A stretch of 30,045 nucleotides of DNA from an uncultured Peptococcaceae bacterium. GTDB lineage: Bacteria; Bacillota; Peptococcia; Peptococcales; Peptococcaceae. The notes below the pieces were generated by a model. That model made no database searches. It was not told where the DNA came from and saw nothing but the letters and a program-made list of their open reading frames with translations. A program made the position numbers and the translations under genes. Location: assembly GCA_902492275.1 (NCBI GenBank), contig CABUKW010000017.1, positions 1-30,045 on the forward strand, written 5' to 3'. Below, one piece after another: positions 21,768 to 29,818 of this stretch (within the stretch, counting starts at the first letter, position 1; each line of letters opens with the position of its first letter).

Positions 21768-23837
21768 TCATTCGCTGTCATAGTTGACGGTATAAAGCTC
21801 ATTTAACCGGCCGCGCCCGCCAAACAGGTAGTTATACTGAACGATTTTGTAGCCTTCAATCAGCTCGGTTTCGTCGGTTTCATCGCTGAAATAATGGTAT
21901 TCGCCATCGGCGTTGACATAGCCTAAACCGTTAATGATTGGCAGCTTCTGCTGCAAGCTGTCCAAATACTGATTATAAACCGGCAGCTCGATGCCTGCTG
22001 TTTTTAAGGTCAGAGTGGACAGATAATTGGCGCTGAGGTTTTCGTAAGATTGCTCCTCGATATCGTAGTTGGCCCAGATAAAGAAAGGCACCTTATAGCG
22101 CAGCTGTACTTCTTCCATGTCCAGGGCGCTCAGCGGTTTGCCCAGCAGCATTTCGATAAATCCGCTTTCGACACTGGGCTGATGATCGCCAAAGAATACG
22201 ATGAGCGTCGGTTCCTCTACTTTCTCAAAATAGGTAATCAGCTCCTGCAGCGCCTTGTCGGAAGCATGCATGATGGACAGATACTGCTCCGTTTCCGGAT
22301 AGCGCTCCATGTTTCCTCTCAGGGACACCCATTTGGGAATATCCACCGTATTGAGCTGATAGCCGCCATGATTTTGAATGGTGACGTTAAACAAGAACAG
22401 CTTTTCATCGCCTTTTTCTTCAAACAGCCTGATGACTTCTTGGTAATCGCTGCTGTCGGTTACATAGGCTTCCCGCATATATTGGGGATTTTCCATATCT
22501 TCCTCTGTCAAAAATTCCTCAAAGCCTAAATAGGGATAGACCTTGTCCCGCTGCCAGCTATCCGGCTTGCCGGGATGGAAGGCCACCGTTTTATAGCCCT
22601 GTGCTTTTAAAATCGTAGCCAAGCTGTCCAAATCGTCGTTGATATACTGCTGATAGGCCATCACGCCTGATGGCAGGAACGCCATGCTCAGCCCTGTTAA
22701 AAATTCAAATTCACTGTTGCAGGTGCCGCCGCCCAGCACGCTGACCGACAGATTACCGCGAATGGTATTCTCCCGCAGCGATTGATAAAAGGACATATAG
22801 GGCACGCTGGTTTTAAAATCGCCCAAGATACTCAAGTCCGAATAGGATTCATTCATAATGGCGATGATATTGGGCTTCTCCGGTAAATCCGTGCTTGCGG
22901 CTGCCAGTTGGATTTCTGTTTGCGGTTCTTCAGAAGCCTTTGTCTTATCGGCTTTCTGCTCCAATTCGGCAATTACCGGCTCTGCCGATAGATAGTCCAG
23001 CATGATGTCTTCTGCCGCTTTTGCCGAATAATGCTCCGGCTTTTCCGGCCGCAGATATTTGCCCTCCATAGCCAAGGACAGGACCGTTCCGTTTTCTTCA
23101 TAGCTCTGCAAGGGATTCCAGAAATTCATAGTCAGGTTGTTTTCATTCCAGGTATCATCTGTATAAAACTGATTGACAGAAAACAGCAGCAGAGCCAGCA
23201 GCACCAAGCTGCCTGCAAAATGATACCAATGCCGCCGTTTTTGGCGAAACTCTGCCACACAAGCAACGCAGATGGCAAAAAAGGCCGCGCTGCCTGTCCA
23301 TAATAAATCGTAATTCAGCGCAATCACATAATTGCCAGCCACATCAGCCGCTGTGCCGATAGACAAAATATCGGACAACTGAAAGGGGCTGCTGCGAAAC
23401 AACAGCACAAAATAATTGACCGCGCCCACTACGAAGCAAATCACTGAGCCAAGCACTACGCTGCACCGATACTGATTGGTAAGGGCAAAAAGCAGCAGAT
23501 AGACAACCTGGCACCAAAAATAATTGAGCCAAAAAATATTAGACGTCAATAGGCTCGCATTCTGCCCTGCCAAACGTTCTACAAGATACACCATCACATA
23601 AGGCAAAAGCAAAAAGGCGGCAATCATCCAAAGGCCATTCCAAACTTTCGGCAGCTCCAACCGCGCCGACTGCACATAACAGCCGCCAAGCAACAGCAGC
23701 ATCACCACCGACAGCATGTTTTCCGACAGACGCCCCCGGACAAAAAATAATTCCATATGCGTTGCCAGTAAAAGCAGACAAAAAACTGTCATACCTCCTA
23801 CAAGCAGCAACCGTTTCTTTGATACAATCAATTTCAA
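21768..23837 (-). CDS. LtaS-like phosphoglycerol transferase / sulfatase-superfamily membrane protein (copy 2)
   Basis: The product has 689 residues. It has the same architecture as the copy at 16795-18798: membrane segments in the first about 225 residues, then an extracytoplasmic sulfatase-type domain. Catalytic residues are kept: Glu330 (IMNESY), Thr372 (GGGTCN), the AFHPGK and IQNHG histidines, and FFGDHQP. The two proteins are colinear. The whole length difference of 22 residues lies in the linker (about 285-320), which here is rich in Glu, Lys and Thr. The ATG at 23837 has GGAGG six bases upstream and its own promoter. The two copies may differ in acceptor or timing, or act as primase and polymerase, as in some LtaS systems. 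Confidence 0.9.
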   Translation of the reverse strand: MKLIVSKKRLLLVGGMTVFCLLLLATHMELFFVRGRLSENMLSVVMLLLLGGCYVQSARLELPKVWNGLWMIAAFLLLPYVMVYLVERLAGQNASLLTSNIFWLNYFWCQVVYLLLFALTNQYRCSVVLGSVICFVVGAVNYFVLLFRSSPFQLSDILSIGTAADVAGNYVIALNYDLLWTGSAAFFAICVACVAEFRQKRRHWYHFAGSLVLLALLLFSVNQFYTDDTWNENNLTMNFWNPLQSYEENGTVLSLAMEGKYLRPEKPEHYSAKAAEDIMLDYLSAEPVIAELEQKADKTKASEEPQTEIQLAAASTDLPEKPNIIAIMNESYSDLSILGDFKTSVPYMSFYQSLRENTIRGNLSVSVLGGGTCNSEFEFLTGLSMAFLPSGVMAYQQYINDDLDSLATILKAQGYKTVAFHPGKPDSWQRDKVYPYLGFEEFLTEEDMENPQYMREAYVTDSSDYQEVIRLFEEKGDEKLFLFNVTIQNHGGYQLNTVDIPKWVSLRGNMERYPETEQYLSIMHASDKALQELITYFEKVEEPTLIVFFGDHQPSVESGFIEMLLGKPLSALDMEEVQLRYKVPFFIWANYDIEEQSYENLSANYLSTLTLKTAGIELPVYNQYLDSLQQKLPIINGLGYVNADGEYHYFSDETDETELIEGYKIVQYNYLFGGRGRLNELYTVNYDSE

Positions 23838-23874
23838 TGAAAATCCTCCAGTACCGTTTACTCAGACTATTTTT

Positions 23875-23904
23875 ATTATACTGAATTTCTGCACAAATAC
23901 GCAA
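23875..23904 (-). promoter_or_regulatory. Promoter of the second LtaS-like gene
   Basis: On the minus strand TTGCGT (23899-23904) and a perfect TATAAT (23875-23880) are 18 bases apart, about 38 bases upstream of the start at 23837. Confidence 0.55.
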
Positions 23905-23977
23905 GTATAAATCATCGCCAAACACAATCTTATAAAAAAACCTAACAGAATTCTGCCCAACTTTTCGGGAGAAAGAC

Positions 23978-24006
23978 TTTCCAATACCGCTTAAATAAGG
24001 TACAAT
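23978..24006 (+). promoter_or_regulatory. Promoter of thiC
   Basis: TTTCCA (23978-23983) and TACAAT (24001-24006) are 17 bases apart. The leader of about 45 bases contains a small hairpin, TCTCCC-ACA-GGGAGA (24021-24035), just before the AGGAGGG ribosome binding site. The leader is too short for a TPP riboswitch. Confidence 0.6.
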
Positions 24007-24057
24007 AAAGTTACAGATTTTCTCCCACAGGGAGATTCATTACAGGAGGGACAAGCC

Positions 24058-25359
24058 GTGACTTATACAACTCAGATGGACGCTGCGCGCAAGGGAATCA
24101 TCACCCCGCAAATGGAAATCGTCGCAGCCAAAGAAAATATAAATGTGGACGTACTGCGGGAACGCATTGCCGAAGGAAGCGTCGTAATTCCTGCCAACAA
24201 ACGGCATACCAGCCTCAGCCCTGAAGGCATCGGTTTGGGGTTAAAAACGAAAATCAACGTCAATTTAGGCATTTCCCGCGATTGCTGCGATTTGGAAAAA
24301 GAAATGGAAAAGGTGCGCACCGCCATCGATATGAAAGCGGAAGCCATCATGGATTTGAGCAATTACGGCAAAACCCGCCAATTCCGCGAACAGTTGGTGG
24401 CTATGAGTCCGGCTATGATTGGCTCGGTACCCATCTATGACGCGGTTGGATATCTGGAAAAGGAACTCAAGGATATTACGGAGGACGAATTTATCCGCGT
24501 TGTTCGCCAGCACGCCATAGACGGTGTGGATTTTGTGACGGTGCATTGCGGTTTGGTAAAACGGATTGCCGATAAAATCAAAAACAACGCCCGCCTGACC
24601 CATATTGTGTCCCGGGGCGGCTCGCTATTGTTCGCCTGGATGGAGCTCAATCAAAAAGAAAACCCCATGTTCACTTACTTTGACCAAATTCTGGACATCT
24701 GCGAAGAATTTGACGTTACTTTGAGCCTGGGCGACGCCTGCCGTCCTGGCAGCATCCACGACGCCACCGACAATATCCAGATTGAAGAGCTGATGATTTT
24801 GGGCGAATTGACCAAACGGGCCTGGGAACGGAACGTACAGGTTATGATTGAAGGGCCTGGCCACATGGCCATCAACGAAATTGAAGCCAATGTTGTTTTA
24901 GAGAAAAAGCTGTGCCACAATGCGCCATTTTATGTGTTGGGGCCGCTGGTTACCGATGTGGCGCCCGGCTACGACCACATCACTTCCGCCATCGGCGGCG
25001 CGCTGGCTGCTTCCAAAGGGGTAGATTTCCTGTGCTATGTAACGCCGGCAGAGCATTTGCGCCTGCCTAATCTGGAGGACATGAAGGAAGGCATCATTGC
25101 CGCTAAGATTGCCGCCCATGCCGGCGATATCGCCAAAAACGTACCGGGCGCCCGCGCTTGGGACGACGCCATGAGTACCGCCCGCGCTGCGCTGGACTGG
25201 GAAAAGCAATTTGAATTGGCGCTGGACCCGGAAAAAGCCCGCCGCTATCGGGCCGAATCCACGCCAGAGCATCAGGATAGCTGTACCATGTGCGGCAAAA
25301 TGTGCTCCATGCGCACCGTGAAAAAAATCATCAACAATGAAGACATCAATTTAATTTAA
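24058..25359 (+). CDS. thiC: Phosphomethylpyrimidine synthase (radical-SAM thiamine biosynthesis enzyme)
   Basis: The product has 433 residues, the length of short clostridial-type ThiC. It rearranges aminoimidazole ribotide to hydroxymethylpyrimidine phosphate with a [4Fe-4S] cluster and S-adenosylmethionine. Family motifs include VNVNLGIS-like INVNLGISRD, DGVDFVTVHCG, SLGDACRPGS, IEGPGHM and GPLVTDVAPGYDHI. The C-terminal cluster motif is CTMCGKMC (CX2CX3C), one residue shorter in the second gap than the CX2CX4C of well-studied ThiC enzymes. A GTG start at 24058 has AGGAGGG upstream. No other thi gene is adjacent. The ThiC-related BzaF/BzaA/BzaB enzymes of benzimidazole synthesis are the alternative, but no cobamide gene is near. 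Confidence 0.87.
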   Translation: MTYTTQMDAARKGIITPQMEIVAAKENINVDVLRERIAEGSVVIPANKRHTSLSPEGIGLGLKTKINVNLGISRDCCDLEKEMEKVRTAIDMKAEAIMDLSNYGKTRQFREQLVAMSPAMIGSVPIYDAVGYLEKELKDITEDEFIRVVRQHAIDGVDFVTVHCGLVKRIADKIKNNARLTHIVSRGGSLLFAWMELNQKENPMFTYFDQILDICEEFDVTLSLGDACRPGSIHDATDNIQIEELMILGELTKRAWERNVQVMIEGPGHMAINEIEANVVLEKKLCHNAPFYVLGPLVTDVAPGYDHITSAIGGALAASKGVDFLCYVTPAEHLRLPNLEDMKEGIIAAKIAAHAGDIAKNVPGARAWDDAMSTARAALDWEKQFELALDPEKARRYRAESTPEHQDSCTMCGKMCSMRTVKKIINNEDINLI

Positions 25360-25375
25360 GAAATGCTTTCAGTAT

Positions 25376-25437
25376 AAAAAATAAGCTGCTGCCCTCGCCT
25401 ACCAACGGGCGAAACGCAACAGCTTGTTTTATTTTTT
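25376..25437. terminator. Bidirectional terminator between thiC and the STAS gene
   Basis: AAGCTGCTGC (25383-25392) pairs with GCAACAGCTT (25416-25425) with one mismatch, enclosing a second helix TCGCC/GGCGA. Flanking A and T runs give U-tracts on both strands (GTTTTATTTTTT on plus, ATTTTTTATAC on minus). Confidence 0.8.
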
Positions 25438-25441
25438 GAGT

Positions 25442-25786
25442 TCACGCCAACACAGCTTTTTCTGCTGTTTCCATGGAATCGGCCATGGTAAAAATTTTGT
25501 CCAGTTTAGCATAGCCAATCACCTTGCCCACCTGCGCACTGGGCGCGCAAAATACCACTTTCCCCTGCTTCTGGTTGGCCATTTTGAACCAGGCAATCAG
25601 AGCGCCCAATCCGGAAGAATCGATAAAGCTGACTTGGGACAAATCCACCACCAAACGGTATAGCTGATGTTCTTCGGCATAAGCTTTTACTTTCTCTTTT
25701 ATTTCACTGGTACAGCCTAAAATCAACTCTCCGCGCAGGGTCGCAATCACATAAGCAGCTTTCTTTTCTAAATATACTTCACACAT
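25442..25786 (-). CDS. STAS-domain anti-sigma factor antagonist (SpoIIAA/RsbV-like)
   Basis: The product has 114 residues, a single STAS domain. The phosphorylation site motif FIDSSGLGAL is intact, with Ser58 as the likely site. Such proteins bind an anti-sigma kinase when unphosphorylated and so free a sigma factor; a PP2C phosphatase reverses the phosphorylation. The ATG at 25786 has AAGGAG eight bases upstream. It starts five bases after the stop of the phosphatase gene, so the two form an operon and very probably an enzyme-substrate pair. No kinase of the RsbW/SpoIIAB type is in the window. Confidence 0.92.
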   Translation of the reverse strand: MCEVYLEKKAAYVIATLRGELILGCTSEIKEKVKAYAEEHQLYRLVVDLSQVSFIDSSGLGALIAWFKMANQKQGKVVFCAPSAQVGKVIGYAKLDKIFTMADSMETAEKAVLA

Positions 25787-25791
25787 CCCAA

Positions 25792-26949
25792 TCACTCCTT
25801 TTCCTCTAGCCGCACTGCAATATAATTGATATCATCGGCAATCTGATTTTTTGCGGTATATCGATAAATTTCCCGCTGCAATTCATGAATTTGCTGCATG
25901 GTCACCGGCCGATCTTCTCCGGCAAAAAAGTCTAACAAGCTGCTGCAGCTTTTGACCGGCTTCTGCCGCAACTCGATTTCAAAAATTCCGTCGGTGTACA
26001 AAAACAATTCTTCGCCAGACTGCAGCGTAATCTCCTGCCTATCGTAAACCGTACCGGACAAAATGCCCAGCGGCAACCCCTGCTCATTTTCCAGCAGCAC
26101 AATTTCCTCCTGCCGGCATAGACAGGGATTGCTGTGCCCGGCATTGCTGTAACAGCACGTATGATGCTCCAAATCCAACACACCGTAAAAAGCGGTCACA
26201 AAATAATCATTGGCCGTACTGCTGAAGAACTGTTCCAACCGATTATTCAACTGCTCCAACAGCAATTCAGGATATAAATACTGCCGTTTCAAGTCATAAA
26301 GCTGAAATTTAATGGTGGCTGTTATCATGGCCGAGGCCACGCCATGACCTTTCACATCGCAGATAAAAACACCCAAATGCTGCCCATCAATTTGCAGGAA
26401 GTCATAAAAATCGCCGCCAATAAAGCTGCTCGGTTTATAGAGTACCTCAATTTGCAAGCCGTCATACTCAGGCACAGTGCGCGGCAGGAAACTTTTTTGC
26501 AGCTCGGTAGCGATAACCAATTCCCGATGAAGCTGACTGTACCGTGCGTCCAAATCGTTGGCAATGGTTTTCATCTTCAACAGATTTTTTACCCGCAAAA
26601 TCAGTTCGTGGCTGTCCACCGGCTTGGTCAAAAATTCATCGGCGCCGGCCTTCAAGCCTTCCAGCATGCTCCGTTTATCGTTCAACGCCGTTAAAATAAT
26701 TACCGGAATATTTTGATACAGCCGAAAGCCCTTCAAATGGCGGCACACATCATAACCAGAACCGTCGGGCAGCATCACGTCCAATAAAATCAAATCCAGA
26801 CTTCGCTGCTCAATCTGCGCATATGCCTCCGCCACCGTATAGGCTTTGTAGATATTCATGGGAATGCCGCTCAATTCCAGATAAGCCTCCAACAGCTCCA
26901 AATTCACTTCATAATCATCTACCAACAAAATATTGGCTTTACTGGCCAT
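25792..26949 (-). CDS. Response regulator with PP2C-type serine phosphatase output (RsbU/SpoIIE-like)
   Basis: The product has 385 residues. Residues 1-125 are an intact receiver (acidic pair Asp11-Asp12, phosphoacceptor Asp57 in LILLDVMLP, lysine in FLTKPVD). A short helical linker leads to a SpoIIE-type PP2C domain from about 160, with the metal-binding motifs GGDFYDF, CDVKGHGVAS, FLYTDGIFE and QIADDINYIAV. Phosphorylation would switch on dephosphorylation of the STAS protein encoded next. The ATG at 26949 follows GGAGGGG, so the GTG six bases upstream is rejected. The cognate histidine kinase is not in the window. Confidence 0.95.
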   Translation of the reverse strand: MASKANILLVDDYEVNLELLEAYLELSGIPMNIYKAYTVAEAYAQIEQRSLDLILLDVMLPDGSGYDVCRHLKGFRLYQNIPVIILTALNDKRSMLEGLKAGADEFLTKPVDSHELILRVKNLLKMKTIANDLDARYSQLHRELVIATELQKSFLPRTVPEYDGLQIEVLYKPSSFIGGDFYDFLQIDGQHLGVFICDVKGHGVASAMITATIKFQLYDLKRQYLYPELLLEQLNNRLEQFFSSTANDYFVTAFYGVLDLEHHTCCYSNAGHSNPCLCRQEEIVLLENEQGLPLGILSGTVYDRQEITLQSGEELFLYTDGIFEIELRQKPVKSCSSLLDFFAGEDRPVTMQQIHELQREIYRYTAKNQIADDINYIAVRLEEKE

Positions 26950-26998
26950 CTGCACCCCTCCATTCCGTTATCTGTGTACTTGATGAAAAATCGTAAAT

Positions 26999-27036
26999 TA
27001 AAAAAATAACGCTACCTAGCGAATAGATAGCGTTAT
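26999..27036 (-). terminator. Terminator of the ispH-S1 operon
   Basis: ATAACGCTA (27006-27014) pairs perfectly with TAGCGTTAT (27028-27036). On the minus strand it is followed by about seven T residues. It lies 17 bases past the stop at 27053 and insulates the phosphatase gene downstream. Confidence 0.88.
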
Positions 27037-27052
27037 GAAATTGCCTTCCTGC

Positions 27053-29068
27053 TTAGTTGTTGAATACGTCCCCGATGGTGCTGCCCATTTCTTCCTGCAC
27101 AACCGGAATTTCTTCTTCTGGTTTTTCTTCTTCTACAGCTGCAGCTTCTTTCGCTGGTGCCGGAGTTTCCTTGGCTGGTCTTTCTGTCAACTGTTTGATG
27201 CTCAGGCTGATTCTTTTGTTTTCAATATCCAGTTCCAATACTTTGGCGCTGATTTCCTGACCAATCTGCAAAGCATCTTCTACTTTTTCTACCCGTTCCC
27301 AAGAAATCTGAGAAATATGAACCAGACCGTCTACGCCGTCTTCAAGCTGTACAAAAGCGCCGAACGGCACAATGCGTACAACCTTGCCGGTTACTACGTT
27401 GCCGGTTGCATATTTTTCAGCAGCGCTGTCCCATGGGTTGGCGATCAGTTGTTTCAAGCCCAGAGAGATTTTTTCTTTTTCTTTATTGACAGCCAGTACG
27501 TATACTTCGATTTCCTGACCAACTTTTACCACATCGCCAGGATTTTTTACACGGCCCCAGCCCATTTCGGACACATGCAGCAGACCGTCTACACCGCCTA
27601 AATCAACAAAAGCGCCGAAAGCAGCCAGTCTTCTGACAACCCCTTTTCTGGTCTGACCTTCTTCGATGGAACTCCACACTTCTTCTTTCCGTGCTTTTTC
27701 TGCTTCTTCCAGAATTTCACGACGGGACAGCACAATTCTTCTGGCTTCCGGTTCGAATTTGATAATTTTGAACTGCAAAGTCTGACCAACGAAGGATTTG
27801 ATATCTTCGATATATTTGATGTCCAAACGGGAAGCCGGCACAAAGCCTCTGGTTCCGATATCGACGATTACGCCGCCTTTTACCACATCTACAACAGGCG
27901 CTTCAATGATTTTGCCTTCGTTATAAATTTCTCTCAGGTTTTCCAAAGCGTCGGCCTGGTCTACCCGTTTTTTGGACAGCAGTACATTGCCGTCGCTGTT
28001 TTCTTCTTTAATTACCATCACGCGAATTTCATCGCCGACTTTTACAACGTCTTCGGGGTTTACATTTTTGGTGAAGCTCAATTCGCGGATTGGAATAATG
28101 CCTTCCGATTTGCCGCCGATATCCACCAGAACTTCGTCATTATCTATTTTTACGACTGTACCAGTCACGATGTCGTGCCGGCCCACTTCTCCCAAAATAC
28201 CATAGCTTTCTAAACCCTGTTCCATTGTCATTAATTCTTCCATTTTTAAAGTAACCTCCCTGATAATCCAGTCAGGCGTTGATGCGCCCGCTGTTATTCC
28301 TACATTTTTTACACCATCAAACCAACGCGTATCAATTTCGTCAACTGATTCGATATGTTCAGTGCGGCAGCCGTTCTGCCGGCAGATGTTTGCCAGTTTT
28401 TGCGTGTTGGCACTATTTGAGCCACCAATCACCAGCATAAGCTCCACTGTGCCCGCCAATTCCAGCGCGGCGCTCTGCCGCTCTCTAGTTGCGGAACAAA
28501 TGGTATTGAAAACTGCCAAATCGGCAATCTCATACTGTTTTAAAGCCTGTACCGCTTTTTCAAAGCGCTCCAGATTTTCTGTTGTCTGTGCAACCAGACA
28601 CAGCTTGCGTCCCCTTAGTTCCAGCTGTTCCAGCTCGGCGATGTCCTGAAATGCAACGCCGTGATCACCGGCCCAACCCAAAATACCCTGAACCTCGGGA
28701 TGGTTGCGATTTCCCAGAATCAATACAAGATATCCGTTCTGACTGTGTTCATGTGCAATCTTCTGTACTTTATTCACAAAAGGACAGGTACAGTCATATA
28801 ACTCCAGCCCCCGTTTTTTGGCTTCCTCATAAACATGAGGCGCAACGCCGTGGGTACGAATCAGCACCGTATCTTCACAAATTTCCTCAAAGGTATCCCG
28901 GGCATAGATGCCCAAGCTTTCCAGCCGTTTTACCTCCTGCGGATTGTGAATGAGCGGCCCCAGCGTTGCAATGGGAACATGTCCGCTTTTGACCAGTTCC
29001 TCTCCCTTTTGGATGGCCATTTTCACACCAAAACAGAAACCTGCATGGGGAGCTATCTGAAAGTTCAC
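27053..29068 (-). CDS. ispH: 4-hydroxy-3-methylbut-2-enyl diphosphate reductase fused to four S1 RNA-binding domains
   Basis: The product has 671 residues. Residues 1-285 are IspH, the last enzyme of the MEP isoprenoid pathway, with the three [4Fe-4S] ligands Cys12 (HAGFCFGV), Cys95 (CTCPFV) and Cys191 (NTICSATRERQ) and the end motif ASTPDWII. Residues about 305-630 hold four S1 domains like ribosomal protein S1 (for example FGAFVDLGGVDGLLHVSEM and FGAFVQLEDGVDGLVHISQI). An acidic tail rich in Glu, Ala and Pro follows. This fusion is known in Clostridia and Negativicutes, where it supplies both functions. A GTG start at 29068 has AAGGAG upstream. It lies 71 bases after cmk, a common partner. 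Confidence 0.96.
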   Translation of the reverse strand: MNFQIAPHAGFCFGVKMAIQKGEELVKSGHVPIATLGPLIHNPQEVKRLESLGIYARDTFEEICEDTVLIRTHGVAPHVYEEAKKRGLELYDCTCPFVNKVQKIAHEHSQNGYLVLILGNRNHPEVQGILGWAGDHGVAFQDIAELEQLELRGRKLCLVAQTTENLERFEKAVQALKQYEIADLAVFNTICSATRERQSAALELAGTVELMLVIGGSNSANTQKLANICRQNGCRTEHIESVDEIDTRWFDGVKNVGITAGASTPDWIIREVTLKMEELMTMEQGLESYGILGEVGRHDIVTGTVVKIDNDEVLVDIGGKSEGIIPIRELSFTKNVNPEDVVKVGDEIRVMVIKEENSDGNVLLSKKRVDQADALENLREIYNEGKIIEAPVVDVVKGGVIVDIGTRGFVPASRLDIKYIEDIKSFVGQTLQFKIIKFEPEARRIVLSRREILEEAEKARKEEVWSSIEEGQTRKGVVRRLAAFGAFVDLGGVDGLLHVSEMGWGRVKNPGDVVKVGQEIEVYVLAVNKEKEKISLGLKQLIANPWDSAAEKYATGNVVTGKVVRIVPFGAFVQLEDGVDGLVHISQISWERVEKVEDALQIGQEISAKVLELDIENKRISLSIKQLTERPAKETPAPAKEAAAVEEEKPEEEIPVVQEEMGSTIGDVFNN

Positions 29069-29110
29069 TCCATCAGCTCCTTTTTCAAATAAATCAATTA
29101 CCCTTCTATT

Positions 29111-29116
29111 ATAACG
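29111..29116 (-). promoter_or_regulatory. Possible -10 box between cmk and ispH
   Basis: A TATAAT on the minus strand lies about 45 bases upstream of the ispH start, without a convincing -35 hexamer. It could give ispH-S1 extra transcription beyond the cmk operon. The coordinates are accurate to within a few bases. Confidence 0.35.
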
Positions 29117-29139
29117 GATAAACGCAGGAAGTGAAATAG

Positions 29140-29808
29140 TTATTTTGCAATCTTATAAAAAAGTTTTTCTACAACCTCTTCAAAAGTTAACTGACTGGTG
29201 TCAATCAATTCTGCGTCCGGCGCTTGTACCAAAGGTGAAACGGCTCGCTGAGAGTCTTTTTGATCCCGCTGCGCAATATCCTGCTTGAGCTGTTCCAAAT
29301 CCACCGCCACGCCCTTTTCCTGCAATTCTAAATAACGGCGGCGCGCCCGTTCTTCTAAAGAAGCGGTCAAGAAAAATTTATACTGGGCATGGGGCAATAC
29401 CGTGGTACCGATATCGCGGCCATCCATCAGCACATCGCAATCGGCGGCAATCCGCTGCTGCTGCGCTACCAACGCTTCCCGCACCAGCGGAATCATAGCA
29501 ATGGCCGACACGTTGGCCGATACTTCTGTAGAGCGAATGGCTTCTGTGACATCCACCCCATTGCAGTACAGCCGCTGCACGCCATTTTCCTCTTTAAATT
29601 GCAGCTGCAGCGTTTCCAGCAGACGGCCCAGCGCCGCCAAATCATCAAAGGCAATGTGCTGCTCCATGGCCAGCCAGGTGACAGCCCGATACATGGCGCC
29701 GGTGTCCAGATAAATACAATTCAGCCGCTTGGCCAGCACCTTGGCCACCGAGCTTTTTCCTGCACCAGCCGGCCCGTCTATGGCAATCTGTAATGTTTGC
29801 TTCAACAT
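29140..29808 (-). CDS. cmk: Cytidylate kinase
   Basis: The product has 222 residues, normal length. It phosphorylates CMP and dCMP with ATP. The P-loop IDGPAGAGKSS lies at residues about 10-20, followed by the family motifs YLDTGAMYRA, the CMP-binding region with TEAIRSTEVSANVS, and DGRDIGTTVLP. The later lid contains LEERARRRYLEL. The ATG at 29808 has GAGG five bases upstream; the longer frame reads into the preceding gene and is rejected. It begins ten bases after the HutP-like gene ends and precedes ispH-S1, so the three are probably cotranscribed. Confidence 0.96.
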   Translation of the reverse strand: MLKQTLQIAIDGPAGAGKSSVAKVLAKRLNCIYLDTGAMYRAVTWLAMEQHIAFDDLAALGRLLETLQLQFKEENGVQRLYCNGVDVTEAIRSTEVSANVSAIAMIPLVREALVAQQQRIAADCDVLMDGRDIGTTVLPHAQYKFFLTASLEERARRRYLELQEKGVAVDLEQLKQDIAQRDQKDSQRAVSPLVQAPDAELIDTSQLTFEEVVEKLFYKIAK

Positions 29809-29818
29809 ACACACCTCA

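Noticed and set aside
23838..24057. TPP riboswitch ahead of thiC
   Set aside because: Looked for and not found: the conserved segments are absent and the predicted leader is too short.
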